Shown in pieces: positions 37,118 to 45,844 of a stretch of DNA of 64,000 bases. The number at the start of each line of letters is the position of its first letter. The stretch's first letter is position 1. The notes below the pieces were generated by a model, which did no database searches, was not told where the DNA came from, and was given only the letters and a program-made list of their open reading frames with translations. This DNA comes from Marinimicrobium koreense (GTDB lineage: Bacteria; Pseudomonadota; Gammaproteobacteria; Pseudomonadales; Cellvibrionaceae): the NCBI RefSeq assembly GCF_003762925.1, contig NZ_RJUK01000003.1, positions 1-64,000 of the forward strand. Reading direction: 5' to 3'. Made by a program: the position numbers and the translations under genes.

Positions 37118-37590
37118 CAGCCCGTTACCAAAGCCTGCTGGACACACCGATCGGCACGGTGCGCATTCTCGGCGGTGACGATGCCATCACCCACATCGAT
37201 TTTATCGATGCCGGTGCGGCGTCCGCCCAGCCAGACAACGCCCTGACCCGACTCGCCCGCCAACAACTGAGCGACTATTTCGCCGGTCAGCGCAGGACGT
37301 TCGAGCTGCCGCTGGCCGCCGAGGGAACCGACTTCCAGCGGGCCTGTTGGCAAGCCCTGCAGACCATTCCCTACGGCGAGACCCGATCCTATGCCGAACA
37401 GGCAAAACTCATCCAGCGCCTCAAGGCCGTCCGGGCCGTCGGCGCCGCCAACGGCGCTAACCCGATTGCCATTGTAGTGCCCTGCCACCGGGTTATCGGT
37501 AAAGACGGCAAGCTGACCGGCTATGCCGGCGGTGTTGAACGCAAAGCCTGGTTATTGGCCCTTGAGCGGCGCGGTGTACCCGCTCTGTAA
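37114..37590 (+). CDS. ogt: Methylated-DNA-protein-cysteine methyltransferase
   Basis: A 158-residue suicide repair protein that takes the methyl group from O6-methylguanine. The active-site motif is PCHRVIGKDGKLTGYAGG, with the HTH before it (IPYGETRSYAEQAKLI). It overlaps the stop codon of the upstream Ada-AlkA gene by four bases, so the two act as one adaptive-response unit. Confidence 0.95.
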   Translation: MTARYQSLLDTPIGTVRILGGDDAITHIDFIDAGAASAQPDNALTRLARQQLSDYFAGQRRTFELPLAAEGTDFQRACWQALQTIPYGETRSYAEQAKLIQRLKAVRAVGAANGANPIAIVVPCHRVIGKDGKLTGYAGGVERKAWLLALERRGVPAL

Positions 37591-37669
37591 CGCTTCCGGC
37601 AGAACCAGACAACGGGTTCGACCACTTGCGCAACGTCCTTCTGGCCGCGGGCGGTCGATGATACCGCCT

Positions 37670-37987
37670 TCAGCTTTGGCCCCTGCCTTGCGCTGCCCCA
37701 AGCATTGACTCAAGGTGAGCTAAATAGCGCTCAAACGCCTCTCGACCGGAATCGGTCAGAGATACCTCGGTGACCGGTTTGCGGCCGTCAAAGCGTTTTT
37801 CAATTGCCACGTACCGACGACCTTCCAGCTTGCGTAAATGAGTGCTCAAGTTACCGTCAGTGGTTTTGACCCGGTCGCGGATAAAGGTGAACTCTGCTTT
37901 ATCCACACCGGCCAGTACTGCGATGACCGCCAAGCGAATGCGCGAGTGAATCAGATCGTCGATCTGGGTATGATCAAAATCCGACAC
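37670..37987 (-). CDS. Small winged-helix transcriptional regulator
   Basis: A 105-residue single winged-helix protein of the kind found in PF13601 (VLAGVDKAEFTFIRDRVKTTDGNLSTHLRKLEGRRYVAIEK). GTG is the start, immediately after the stop of the membrane protein gene upstream, so they are co-expressed. Such regulator/membrane-protein pairs are common and usually autoregulated. The target is unknown. Confidence 0.8.
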   Translation of the reverse strand: MSDFDHTQIDDLIHSRIRLAVIAVLAGVDKAEFTFIRDRVKTTDGNLSTHLRKLEGRRYVAIEKRFDGRKPVTEVSLTDSGREAFERYLAHLESMLGAAQGRGQS

Positions 37988-37988
37988 C

Positions 37989-38585
37989 TCAGGCTCCCAC
38001 CGCGTCCAACCGGTGGTGACGCATCCGAATCAAGAGTACGCCGGGTAGCACGTAGAACAGCAACAACAGAACACCCATCAATAAAATGGCGGTTTCACCC
38101 GGCCAGATAAACATTGCCAGAGACCCAAGCCACCAGCCAAAGGCCATGTTTCGCAACCAGCCAAGCCCCGCCAGTATGCCGGTAAGAAAGATGCCCACGG
38201 CAATCAGCCCACCAAATACGGCAGGAAGATAGGCGCCAGGCAAAGCCCCTTGCCCCAGCCCCACAAAAAAGAACAACAGCTGGGTGATACCCAGCGCTAC
38301 CCAGACCATGCCAACTAACCGTCCCGCGTAGCTCTGCACCGGTTCGCGCCTATCCCGGCGCACCAGAATGACATTCCCGAGCATGCCCAGGATCATGCAG
38401 GGCACCCAGGTCGCGTAGGGTGCATAGGGTAGAACACCGACCACCTGTAACCAGGTCAGCAGGAGCCCCGCGCTTACCACGACGCCCCAAACTATGAAAT
38501 AGCCGCCACTGATACAGGCCGCCCGGCGGGTTTCGCTCATCAGCTCCCGAATGTAAGCCAGGTCGCTTTGTGCACGTTCAGTCAT
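37989..38585 (-). CDS. Multi-pass membrane protein of unknown function
   Basis: A 198-residue inner-membrane protein with about six predicted helices, starting with a cytoplasmic helix (MTERAQSDLAYIRELMSETRRA). I start at the ATG at 38585 with AGGAG upstream; the frame runs seven codons further. It is co-transcribed with the winged-helix regulator, whose GTG start follows one base after the stop. No family is recognised beyond this pairing. Confidence 0.7.
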   Translation of the reverse strand: MTERAQSDLAYIRELMSETRRAACISGGYFIVWGVVVSAGLLLTWLQVVGVLPYAPYATWVPCMILGMLGNVILVRRDRREPVQSYAGRLVGMVWVALGITQLLFFFVGLGQGALPGAYLPAVFGGLIAVGIFLTGILAGLGWLRNMAFGWWLGSLAMFIWPGETAILLMGVLLLLFYVLPGVLLIRMRHHRLDAVGA

Positions 38586-38785
38586 CTCGCTCTCCTTGTT
38601 AACCAAAAGAATAAAAGCATCTTTCAGCGCTCTGACGTAAAGCCCACTTCTCAGGAGGCACTGAGTACATCCATGCTTTGTTTTACAAAGTACTTTGTTT
38701 TGGATGCTCAGTCAAATGAAATTTGGTGTCCGGTTTGGACGATTGCGGTCAGGGCTCGGACGCGTTCAGAAGGGATAGCGAGGGA

Positions 38786-38808
38786 AGCGGCACCCCATGG
38801 GTGCCGCT
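38786..38808 (-). terminator. Hairpin downstream of the parvulin gene
   Basis: AGCGGCACCC pairs perfectly with GGGTGCCGCT around a three-base loop. It lies 17 bases after the parvulin stop. The flank is not T-rich on the minus strand, so termination is uncertain. Confidence 0.45.
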
Positions 38809-38824
38809 GACGATTCGATCAGGC

Positions 38825-39106
38825 TCAGTCCTGGCGCTGAGTGACTTCCAGCAGGTGGTAACCGAATTGGGTCTTTACCGGGCCCTGCACTTCGTTGACC
38901 GGCGCGCTGAAAACCACCTTGTCGAACTCCGGTACCATTTGGCCCGGACCAAAGGTGCCCAGGTCACCCCCATTGCGGCCCGAGGGGCACTTGGAGTGAT
39001 CCTGCGCCAGTTTGGCAAAATCCTCACCGGCTTCGATTTTGGCTTTCAATTCATTACAGGTGGCTTCGCTGTCGACCAGGATGTGACGTGCGGCTGCTTG
39101 AGGCAT
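38825..39106 (-). CDS. Parvulin-type peptidylprolyl isomerase
   Basis: A 93-residue single-domain PpiC-like isomerase. The family signature is complete: ARHILV at the start, [23 protein letters not shown] in the middle, and [25 protein letters not shown] at the end. There is no signal peptide, so it acts in the cytoplasm like PpiC of E. coli. It is divergent from the Gfo/Idh gene. Confidence 0.92.
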   Translation of the reverse strand: MPQAAARHILVDSEATCNELKAKIEAGEDFAKLAQDHSKCPSGRNGGDLGTFGPGQMVPEFDKVVFSAPVNEVQGPVKTQFGYHLLEVTQRQD

Positions 39107-39221
39107 AATCGTATCTCTTTGTCATGGGTGAACATTGAGGGCATACGATAATCGGTATCCCGGTTCAGATCCAGCCCGCAATGGGTTACCGTGAGAGCGC
39201 TCATCAACAGGAGAACTTATT

Positions 39222-40241
39222 GTGTCAGACAAGACGATTCGCTGGAGTATTATCGGCGCGGGTGTCATCGCTCATAAAATGGCCGATGCCATTCAGTTGG
39301 AGGCGGACAACGCGCTGATCTCCGTTGCCTCCAAATCCCCGGAAAAAGCCGAAGCGTTCGCCCGCGAGTATGCCATCGAGGCCGACACCTATGAGTCGCT
39401 GGTGGAGCGCGAAGATGTTGACGTCATCTATATTGCCACGACGCACAACTTCCACGCGGACAACGCGCTCATGGCGCTGGAGCACGGCAAACATCTGGTG
39501 ATCGAAAAGCCCTTTACCGTCAACGCCGAGCAGGCCCGTCGCCTGAAAGATGCCGCCGAGGCCAAGAGCTGTTTCCTGATGGAGGCTATCTGGACCCGGT
39601 TTTTGCCCAGTATGAAAGCGCTGCGTGAGGCCATCAGGAACCACACCATTGGCGAAGTGAAAGTCGCCACGATCAATTTCGGTGGCATTGCCCCGGAGCA
39701 TTACCGGGGACGACTGTTTGATCCGGCACTGGCCGGTGGCGTCACTCTGGATATGGGCATCTACCCGATCAGTATGCTCTGCTACGTGCTGGGCGAACGG
39801 CCCGCCAGCATTCACGCCACCGCCCGGTTCAGCGACACCGGCGTCGACGAAATCGCCTCCTACCAGTTCGTTTTCCCCTCGGGCTGCATTGCCACGGTAA
39901 ACACCAGTTTCAATCTGTTGATGCGTCAGGAAGCGCTGTTCTTTGGTGACAAGGGCTATATTGACTACCCGGAGTTTCAGCAGAGCGACGCCTTTACCGT
40001 CAAGTATTTGAAGGATCGAACCATCGACCGCGAAGAGACCATCCGCACGGAAAACGCGGACAACGGCTTTATATTTCAGGTCCGGGAAGCCGCCCGCTGC
40101 CTGCGCGCCGACCTGAGAGAAAGCCCGGTGATTCCCGTGGCAGAAACGGTAGACATTATGGCGATCATGGACGAAATACGGCGGCAGCTGCCTCTGCAGT
40201 ATGAGTTTGAAAAGACGGGGTACACTAAAGGAACTCAATAA
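39222..40241 (+). CDS. Gfo/Idh/MocA family oxidoreductase
   Basis: A 339-residue NAD(P)-dependent sugar-type dehydrogenase. The Rossmann fold starts at once (WSIIGAGVIAHKMADA), EKPFTVNAEQA near residue 95 is the family signature, and the C-terminal domain includes LDMGIYPISML near 180. The layout resembles trans-dihydrodiol or xylose dehydrogenases, but the substrate cannot be assigned. GTG is the start, with AGGAG upstream. Its 3' end overlaps the convergent PIN toxin gene by 17 bases. Confidence 0.85.
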   Translation: MSDKTIRWSIIGAGVIAHKMADAIQLEADNALISVASKSPEKAEAFAREYAIEADTYESLVEREDVDVIYIATTHNFHADNALMALEHGKHLVIEKPFTVNAEQARRLKDAAEAKSCFLMEAIWTRFLPSMKALREAIRNHTIGEVKVATINFGGIAPEHYRGRLFDPALAGGVTLDMGIYPISMLCYVLGERPASIHATARFSDTGVDEIASYQFVFPSGCIATVNTSFNLLMRQEALFFGDKGYIDYPEFQQSDAFTVKYLKDRTIDREETIRTENADNGFIFQVREAARCLRADLRESPVIPVAETVDIMAIMDEIRRQLPLQYEFEKTGYTKGTQ

Positions 40242-40791
40242 ACTCTCGGAGCTTGGACACCGTCTGCGGCAGCTGTTGTTTTTGAAGTGTTGCCAGAAAG
40301 GCATCGATACTGACTTCGGGATTTTTTAGTGAGAGGCGCTGGGCGCGAATGGCATTACAACAGATAGAAGGCGCCATATCGAGCTGGTAGTAAATAAAGT
40401 CATCCGGGTGGATAGCTTCGATACCATAGTAACTCAGCACTTCCTCGGGAAAATCTTTAAGATTGAACGTAACGACAGCATCGGCTCTGCAACAAATAGC
40501 TGCCGCGAGCACATGCCGATCGTTCTGGTCTGGCAGATCAAGGCTTTCAATTATCGGTTCGTAGCCCATCACTTTTGCATCCCTGGCATTTCTATCCATC
40601 AGGGTTCTGACCCGTTCGAGCTTCTCTCTGGTGTGCTTGCCCTGACGCAGCACTGCATTAATCCACTCTTCATGAATATGGTCCGTCCATTGTGCTTTGA
40701 AAAGATCAGTCAGGGCCAATCGCATCAACGTATCCCGCAAAGGAGCGGGATACAGCACACAGGCATCATAGATTACCGTGAATTTGCTCAT
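40225..40791 (-). CDS. PIN-domain toxin
   Basis: A 188-residue PIN-fold nuclease. The acidic residues expected at the active site are visible: D9 in VIYDACVL, then DLPDQNDRHVLAAA and TFNLKDFP. It resembles the PIN_3 group, which cleaves RNA. The antitoxin gene ends six bases before its ATG. The 3' end overlaps the convergent oxidoreductase gene by 17 bases. A toxin-antitoxin role is a strong inference from pairing and domain. Confidence 0.82.
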   Translation of the reverse strand: MSKFTVIYDACVLYPAPLRDTLMRLALTDLFKAQWTDHIHEEWINAVLRQGKHTREKLERVRTLMDRNARDAKVMGYEPIIESLDLPDQNDRHVLAAAICCRADAVVTFNLKDFPEEVLSYYGIEAIHPDDFIYYQLDMAPSICCNAIRAQRLSLKNPEVSIDAFLATLQKQQLPQTVSKLREFIEFL

Positions 40792-40797
40792 CGGGCG

Positions 40798-41250
40798 TCA
40801 ATACCCCATATCCTCGTCTTGGGACAACGCCGCCAACTCATCCAGTGTCAGGCTCCTTTGTTGATCTACACGCTTTTTGTAATTCATGATGTCAGTCAAC
40901 AACACACGACGATGACTGCCTACCTTCCGATAGGGTATTTCGCCCTGCTTTAGCAGTCCGACCAGAAAGGGGCGACTGACATTCAGGAGGTTGGCCGCTT
41001 CCTGAGTACTCACCTCCTGATGATGGGGAATTAAACTGATGGCGTTGCCCTTGGAAATCTCGGACAGCACATCCAGTAAGATCTGAAGTACGTGGCCTGG
41101 CAAGACCAGATCATCGGACTCTCCATTACTGCCGCGCAACGCGAGCTGAACCCGATCGGTATCCGCATACTTGGACAGTGTACGGCTTGATACCTTTGCC
41201 TGCTCCATCTCAGCTGGCGTTGGTAAGTGAACGATATTGTGTGCTGCCAT
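40798..41250 (-). CDS. Excisionase-type HTH antitoxin
   Basis: A 150-residue protein with a MerR/excisionase-like helix-turn-helix at about 88-135 (STQEAANLLNVSRPFLVGLL, then GSHRRVLLTDI). I start at the ATG at 41250, with GGGGAAAC upstream; the frame extends to 41340, but that part runs through the repeated operator sequences. It precedes the PIN toxin by six bases and is expected to bind both the toxin and its own promoter. Confidence 0.82.
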   Translation of the reverse strand: MAAHNIVHLPTPAEMEQAKVSSRTLSKYADTDRVQLALRGSNGESDDLVLPGHVLQILLDVLSEISKGNAISLIPHHQEVSTQEAANLLNVSRPFLVGLLKQGEIPYRKVGSHRRVLLTDIMNYKKRVDQQRSLTLDELAALSQDEDMGY

Positions 41251-41267
41251 AACCGTTTCCCCGTTAA

Positions 41268-41300
41268 ATAGCCTTTTGGCGCGATTTATAGCTTTTTGGC
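41268..41300. promoter_or_regulatory. Direct repeat in the antitoxin leader
   Basis: ATAGCCTTTTGGC at 41268-41280 and ATAGCTTTTTGGC at 41288-41300 agree at 12 of 13 bases. They are 20 bases apart, about two helical turns, so a dimeric regulator could bind both on one face. Confidence 0.5.
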
Positions 41301-41321
41301 TACATACCAGATGATAGCATA

Positions 41322-41345
41322 TTCGAAATATTCGAAACATTCGAA
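41322..41345. promoter_or_regulatory. Three TTCGAA repeats
   Basis: The palindrome TTCGAA occurs at 41322, 41331 and 41340, exactly 9 bases apart in A/T-rich sequence. This is a likely operator of the antitoxin-toxin operon or of the divergent TetR gene. Confidence 0.5.
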
Positions 41346-41399
41346 ATAACCAAAACCTCCAAATTCAACATTAATAAGCAGAAGAATACTTGACCAATC

Positions 41400-41415
41400 T
41401 AGGACAAATGTCCTA
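41400..41415. promoter_or_regulatory. Likely TetR operator
   Basis: TAGGACA-AA-TGTCCTA has perfect 7-base arms and lies 35 bases before the TetR start codon, where an autoregulatory site is expected. Confidence 0.6.
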
Positions 41416-41450
41416 AATTGAGGTAACACCCTTAAGCAAAGACATCCACC

Positions 41451-42047
41451 ATGCCCAAAGCCGCGACACGCCAACACATCATCGAAGCCGCCGACCGGCT
41501 CTTTTACCAACAGGGTTTTGAGCATACCTCTTTCGCGGATATCGCTGAAAACGTGGGCATATCACGCGGTAACTTCTACCACCACTTCAAATCCAAGGAT
41601 GACATCCTGGATGCCGTTATCGCTCAGCGGTTGACCAATACCCGCGATATGCTGGATCAATGGGAAGCCGCCGAAGACGGCCCCGAAGAGCGCATTCGCC
41701 GCTTTATTCAAATCCTGATCGTCAACCAGACCAAGATTCTTCGCTACGGCTGTCCGGTGGGCACGCTGTGTGGCGAACTTGCCAAGCTCGGGCACCCCGC
41801 CCAGGCTGAAGCCCGCGAGCTGTTTACCCTATTTCGCACCTGGCTGGGGTATCAATTCACCCGGCTCGTCGGCCCCGACCAGGCGGACGAGTTGGCCATG
41901 CACCTACTGGCCCGCAGTCAGGGCGTCGCCACCTTGGCTAACGCCTTTCATGACGAGTTCTTTGTCGATCAGGAAGTAAAGCAATTGTGTGAATGGCTAA
42001 GCACCCAAGTGGCCAAGGCCAACCTCGAGCATCCAACAGTGACTTAA
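41451..42047 (+). CDS. TetR-family transcriptional repressor
   Basis: A 198-residue TetR regulator. The DNA-binding domain covers about 8-55 (HIIEAADRLFYQQGFEHTSF, then GISRGNFYHHFKSKDD). The C-terminal ligand domain has two cysteines in RYGCPVGTLCGEL. The upstream palindrome at 41400 is the probable operator. The YciI-like gene follows after 15 bases, so the two form an operon and the regulator may control it. The ligand is unknown. Confidence 0.9.
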   Translation: MPKAATRQHIIEAADRLFYQQGFEHTSFADIAENVGISRGNFYHHFKSKDDILDAVIAQRLTNTRDMLDQWEAAEDGPEERIRRFIQILIVNQTKILRYGCPVGTLCGELAKLGHPAQAEARELFTLFRTWLGYQFTRLVGPDQADELAMHLLARSQGVATLANAFHDEFFVDQEVKQLCEWLSTQVAKANLEHPTVT

Positions 42048-42062
42048 CAGGAGGGAAATCCC

Positions 42063-42350
42063 ATGTTTATGGTGTTATTGAAATTTTCACACAACAAGTC
42101 CCGAGCCGGCGAGTTAATGGAACTCCACAATCAATGGCTCACTCAGGGTTTTGACGACGGCGTTTTTCTGGTGTCCGGAAGCCTACAACCCAAGCGAGGC
42201 GGGGCCATACTGGCGCACAACTGCTCCAAAGAAGCACTTGTGGAGCGAGTCAGCCGGGATCCGTTTGTCGCGGAACAGGTCGTCGATTCGGAAATCCTCG
42301 AAGTGACTCCGAACAAAGCCAGCCGGGAAATGACCTTCCTATTACCCTGA
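42063..42350 (+). CDS. YciI-like protein
   Basis: A 95-residue dimeric ferredoxin-like alpha+beta protein of the YCII superfamily. The conserved H in LMELHNQWL and the D in SRDPFVAEQVVDS are at the usual positions. AGGAGG precedes the ATG. Some family members are small hydrolases or dehalogenase-like, but most are uncharacterised. It is cotranscribed with the TetR gene. Confidence 0.8.
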   Translation: MFMVLLKFSHNKSRAGELMELHNQWLTQGFDDGVFLVSGSLQPKRGGAILAHNCSKEALVERVSRDPFVAEQVVDSEILEVTPNKASREMTFLLP

Positions 42351-42384
42351 CCCCTATCGACCATTGCTACAAGGAGACGGCACC

Positions 42385-42996
42385 ATGACCAACACTATAC
42401 CCGGCCCCGATGGCCAGCCGCGCTGCTTCTGGTGCAAGGCGGCACCGGAGTTTTTTGAGTATCACGATCGGGAGTGGGGCTTTCCCGTGGATGACGATCG
42501 CCACCTGTTTGAGAAGCTGTGCCTGGAGAGCTTTCAGTCCGGTTTGAGTTGGCGCACGATTCTGGCCAAGCGGGACAACTTCCGCAAGGCGTTCAAGAAC
42601 TTTGATTTTCACAAGGTGGCCCGCTTTACCGAGAAGGATGTTGAGCGTTTATTGGAAGACGCCGGCATTGTTCGTCATCGGGGTAAAATCGAGGCGGTGA
42701 TCAATAACGCGCAGCGGGCCAAAGAACTGGTGTCCGAGGAGGGCTCATTGGCGGCCTACGTGTGGCGTTTTGAGCCCCAGGAGCGACCGGATGTGGATCC
42801 GCAGACGCTGAGCACCTCGCCGGAGTCGGTCGCTTTATCAAAAGATCTCAAGAAGCGCGGCTGGAAGTTTGTCGGGCCGACCACGGTGTATGCGTTTATG
42901 CAGTCGATGGGGTTGGTGAATGATCATGCCCACGAGTGCTGTATGCGGCATGAGATTGATAAGGCGCGTAAGCGGTTTAAGCGGCCTGTTGTGTGA
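42385..42996 (+). CDS. tag: DNA-3-methyladenine glycosylase I
   Basis: A 203-residue constitutive 3-methyladenine glycosylase. Features of Tag are present: CFWC at the N-terminus with HDREWG, CLESFQSGLSW with the catalytic Glu, and the C-terminal zinc ligands NDHAHECC. AAGGAG lies upstream of the ATG at 42385; the frame begins seven codons earlier. It is the third alkylation-repair gene within 7 kb, though on a separate transcript from alkA-ogt. Confidence 0.93.
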   Translation: MTNTIPGPDGQPRCFWCKAAPEFFEYHDREWGFPVDDDRHLFEKLCLESFQSGLSWRTILAKRDNFRKAFKNFDFHKVARFTEKDVERLLEDAGIVRHRGKIEAVINNAQRAKELVSEEGSLAAYVWRFEPQERPDVDPQTLSTSPESVALSKDLKKRGWKFVGPTTVYAFMQSMGLVNDHAHECCMRHEIDKARKRFKRPVV

Positions 42997-43009
42997 GTGG
43001 GCGGGCTTT

Positions 43010-43035
43010 GTCGGATTAGGCTTCGCTAATCCGAC
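43010..43035. repeat. REP-like palindrome
   Basis: GTCGGATTAG pairs perfectly with CTAATCCGAC around GCTTCG, and is followed by CTACG. It sits between tag and the convergent DUF2256 gene, whose stop codon lies inside it. It is of the same type as the repeat at 28998-29187. Confidence 0.65.
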
Positions 43036-43196
43036 CTACGCGAATCGTCGCGCCTGGTACCGGTTCGGCGGCAGCGCTCGGAGCAGTATTTGACGTTTTC
43101 CCAATCCTTCTCCCATTTCTTCCGCCAGGTGAAAGGCCGCTCACACACCGGGCAGGTTTTGGTGGGGAGGTCGCGCTTTTTACGGGCTTTGGCCAT
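43026..43196 (-). CDS. DUF2256 zinc-ribbon-like small protein
   Basis: A 56-residue basic protein. C15, C18, C38 and C42 (CPVC...YCSERC) form a likely zinc site, and [15 protein letters not shown] between them is the DUF2256 signature. The ATG is at 43196. The C-terminal last ten residues and the stop codon come from the REP-like palindrome, so the end may be a chance extension of the usual 40-50 residue protein. Function is unknown; DUF2256 genes are often near photolyase or DNA repair genes in other bacteria, and tag is the neighbour here. Confidence 0.8.
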   Translation of the reverse strand: MAKARKKRDLPTKTCPVCERPFTWRKKWEKDWENVKYCSERCRRTGTRRDDSRRSD

Positions 43197-43214
43197 GAGA
43201 ATGGATCCAGCGGA

Positions 43215-43490
43215 TCAGTCGCGCACGATGAAATCTGAACCGGCCGGCTCGCCCTCGGCCTCGCTGACCTCCACCCGAGTGACCTCTGCCAACGCCGGGC
43301 CCTGCCAAAGCCAGGCTTCGAAGGTTTGCAGTGTTTCGGGAGCCCCCTGAGCCAGCGCTTCGACCTGGCCGTCGGGCAAGTTGCGAACCCAGCCGGTGAG
43401 ACCCAGCTCCCGGGCTTTGCGTTGGGTATTGGCGCGATAGGAAACGCCCTGGACCCGCCCCTGAATCAGATAGTGTTTAGCGTCAATCAA
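43215..43490 (-). CDS. acyP: Acylphosphatase
   Basis: A 91-residue enzyme that hydrolyses carboxyl-phosphate bonds. The catalytic Arg (GRVQGVSYR) and Asn (GWVRNLPDG) are both present. I start at TTG at 43490, with GAGG seven bases upstream; this gives the usual family length. The ATG at 43535 would add 15 residues and overlap the divergent promoter region. It is divergent from the YdeP-type gene. Confidence 0.88.
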   Translation of the reverse strand: MIDAKHYLIQGRVQGVSYRANTQRKARELGLTGWVRNLPDGQVEALAQGAPETLQTFEAWLWQGPALAEVTRVEVSEAEGEPAGSDFIVRD

Positions 43491-43555
43491 CGTATTGCCT
43501 CGCTTGCCGGTTCGGCATAGTCTGTCAGTTGCCATTCGTAACCCAAGAGTCTGCC

Positions 43556-45763
43556 ATGTCCGAGCGTGCCTCCGAAACCTCTGCCGACCCCATCACCATT
43601 GTCGGGGGTGGCCCCAAGAAGGTGCTGTATACGCTGCGCACCCTGAGCCGGATCGGACTGCTCAACTCCACCAAAGCACTCAAGGCACGCAATACCTGTA
43701 AGGCCTGCGGGCTGGGCATGGGTGGCCAGCACGGGGGTATGACCAACGAGCTGGATGAGTTCCCCTCGGTGTGCAATAAAAGCATTCAGGCCCAGTCCTC
43801 GGATATCCAGCCACCCATCCCCAACGAGCTGTTCGAGCATACGCTGGATGATTTCAAAGAGCTCTCCGCCCATGAGCTGGAACACCTCGGGCGGTTGAAC
43901 ACGCCGCTGTACAAGCCCGCTGGCAGTAATCGCTACCAGCCCATGGACTGGGATCAGGCCCTGACATTGGCCGCCGAGCGGTTCGCGGCCACCGAGCCCA
44001 ACCGCAGTTTTTTCTACTCCTCCGGCCGCTCCTCCAACGAGGCGGGCTTTGTGTTGCAATTGCTGGCCCGACTGTATGGCACCAACAACGTCAACAATTG
44101 CTCCTATTATTGCCACCAGGCCACGGGCGTGGGCTTGGGTAACGTGATCGGCACCGGCACGGCCACCATCAGCCTGGAAGACATGGGCGGGGCGGACCTG
44201 ATTTTTGTGATTGGCGCCAACCCGGCTTCCAATCACCCCCGCTTTGTGCACCAGTTGCAGCACTGCCGCGAGCGCGGCGGCCAGGTGATTGTGATCAACC
44301 CGGCCAGAGAGCCGGGGCTGGTGCGCTTTGCCGTGCCCAAGAGTGCCCGCTCCATGTTGAGTGGCGGCACCTGGATCGCCTCGCGCTATGTGCAACCGAA
44401 CATTGGCTCGGACCTCGCTCTACTCAAAGCCGTGGGCAAAGCCCTGCTCGAACAGCACGCGCTGGATACCACCTTCATCGAAGCCCACACCGAGGGCTTC
44501 GATGCCTACCGGACGGATCTGGAACAGACGGACTGGGCGTCGCTGACATCCGCCTGTGGCCTCGATCAGAGCGACATCGAAGCCCTGGCCGCCGACTACG
44601 CCCGGGCCGAGCACGCGGTGTTTGCCTGGGGCATGGGCATCACCCACCACCGCAATGGCGTGGACAATGTCGAGGCCATCGCCAATCTGGCGCTGTTGCG
44701 CGGCATGCTGGGCAAACCGTCGGCGGGCCTGCTGCCTTTGCGGGGCCACAGCAACGTTCAGGGTATCGGCACCATCGGGGTAAAGCCGGTGCTCTCCGAG
44801 GATGTGCTGGCGGCGCTGGAATCCCATTTCGATCTGGAATTGCCCCGCACTCAGGGGCTGGACACCCTCGCCTGCCTGCGCGCCGCCAACGCCGGGGAAA
44901 TGGACGCGGCCCTGCTGATGGGCGGTAACCTCTACGCCGCGACGCCGGACGCCACTTTTGCCCGGAGGGCGTTGGATCGGGTGGGTTTCAAGCTGTATCT
45001 GACCACCACCCTGAACCAGGGGCACATCCACGGCATGGAGCGCAGCGAAGCACTGATTCTGCCAGTGACCGCCCGGGACGAAGAGCCCCAGAGCACCACC
45101 CAGGAATCCATGTTCAACTATGTACGACTGAGCGATGGCGGTATTCGCCGCCTGACCAATGTGCGCTCGGAGGTGGCCATTCTGGCGGAACTGGGTAAGC
45201 GCTTACTGCCCGCCGGGCCTTTTGATTTCGGGGCCCTTCGGGAACACGACAGGGTGCGTTCCGCCATAGCCGCGACGGTGCCCGGCATGGAGGCGCTGGC
45301 CGATATCGGCACCAGCCATCAGGAATTCACCATTGGCGGTCGCCTGCTGACATCGCCAACCTTCAACACCCCCAACGGCAAGGCCCGTTTTCAGGTGCAC
45401 TCTCTGCCGGTCGCCCGCGAGCCGGATTTTCCTTTTACCCTGGCCAGTATCCGCAGTGAGGGGCAGTTCAACTCCATCATTTACGAAGAGTCCGACAGTT
45501 ACCGGGGCACCGAGCATCGCTGGTGTGTGTTGGTGGGGCCGGAAGACCGGGAACGCCTGAGCCTGAAAGCCGGCGACAAAGCCACTTTGCGTTCGGCTCA
45601 CGGGGTGATGGAAAACCTGACGGTCTACCCGTTCAACCTGCCCACCGGCTCTCTGCTCGCCTACTACCCGGAGGCGAACATTCTGATCGGCACCGAGCAG
45701 GATCCCCGCAGTCAGACTCCGGCGTTCAAGTCCGTTCCGGTGCAACTAGAGACTGGCACATAA
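43556..45763 (+). CDS. YdeP/FdhF-family molybdopterin oxidoreductase
   Basis: A 735-residue molybdopterin oxidoreductase of the YdeP type, related to formate dehydrogenase alpha subunits. C48 and C51 in NTCKACGLGMGG lie where family members keep a modified Fe-S site. The Mo-cofactor domain (SSGRSSNEAGF, then IGANPASNHPR) and the C-terminal dinucleotide-binding domain follow. There is no Tat signal, so it is cytoplasmic. YdeP of E. coli is linked to acid resistance, but its substrate is unknown. Start ATG 43556 with AAGAG upstream. No formate dehydrogenase partner genes are adjacent. Confidence 0.87.
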   Translation: MSERASETSADPITIVGGGPKKVLYTLRTLSRIGLLNSTKALKARNTCKACGLGMGGQHGGMTNELDEFPSVCNKSIQAQSSDIQPPIPNELFEHTLDDFKELSAHELEHLGRLNTPLYKPAGSNRYQPMDWDQALTLAAERFAATEPNRSFFYSSGRSSNEAGFVLQLLARLYGTNNVNNCSYYCHQATGVGLGNVIGTGTATISLEDMGGADLIFVIGANPASNHPRFVHQLQHCRERGGQVIVINPAREPGLVRFAVPKSARSMLSGGTWIASRYVQPNIGSDLALLKAVGKALLEQHALDTTFIEAHTEGFDAYRTDLEQTDWASLTSACGLDQSDIEALAADYARAEHAVFAWGMGITHHRNGVDNVEAIANLALLRGMLGKPSAGLLPLRGHSNVQGIGTIGVKPVLSEDVLAALESHFDLELPRTQGLDTLACLRAANAGEMDAALLMGGNLYAATPDATFARRALDRVGFKLYLTTTLNQGHIHGMERSEALILPVTARDEEPQSTTQESMFNYVRLSDGGIRRLTNVRSEVAILAELGKRLLPAGPFDFGALREHDRVRSAIAATVPGMEALADIGTSHQEFTIGGRLLTSPTFNTPNGKARFQVHSLPVAREPDFPFTLASIRSEGQFNSIIYEESDSYRGTEHRWCVLVGPEDRERLSLKAGDKATLRSAHGVMENLTVYPFNLPTGSLLAYYPEANILIGTEQDPRSQTPAFKSVPVQLETGT

Positions 45764-45844
45764 TTCATTCTATCTGAGGTTTGACCTGCGTCAAAACCGG
45801 CGCCGATAACGCCGCGGCCCGGGTTTATCCCGAGCCGATTTCCC

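Noticed and set aside
41251-41340. N-terminal extension of the antitoxin to 41340
   Set aside because: It reads through the repeated operator sequences, has no ribosome-binding site, and the ATG at 41250 has one.
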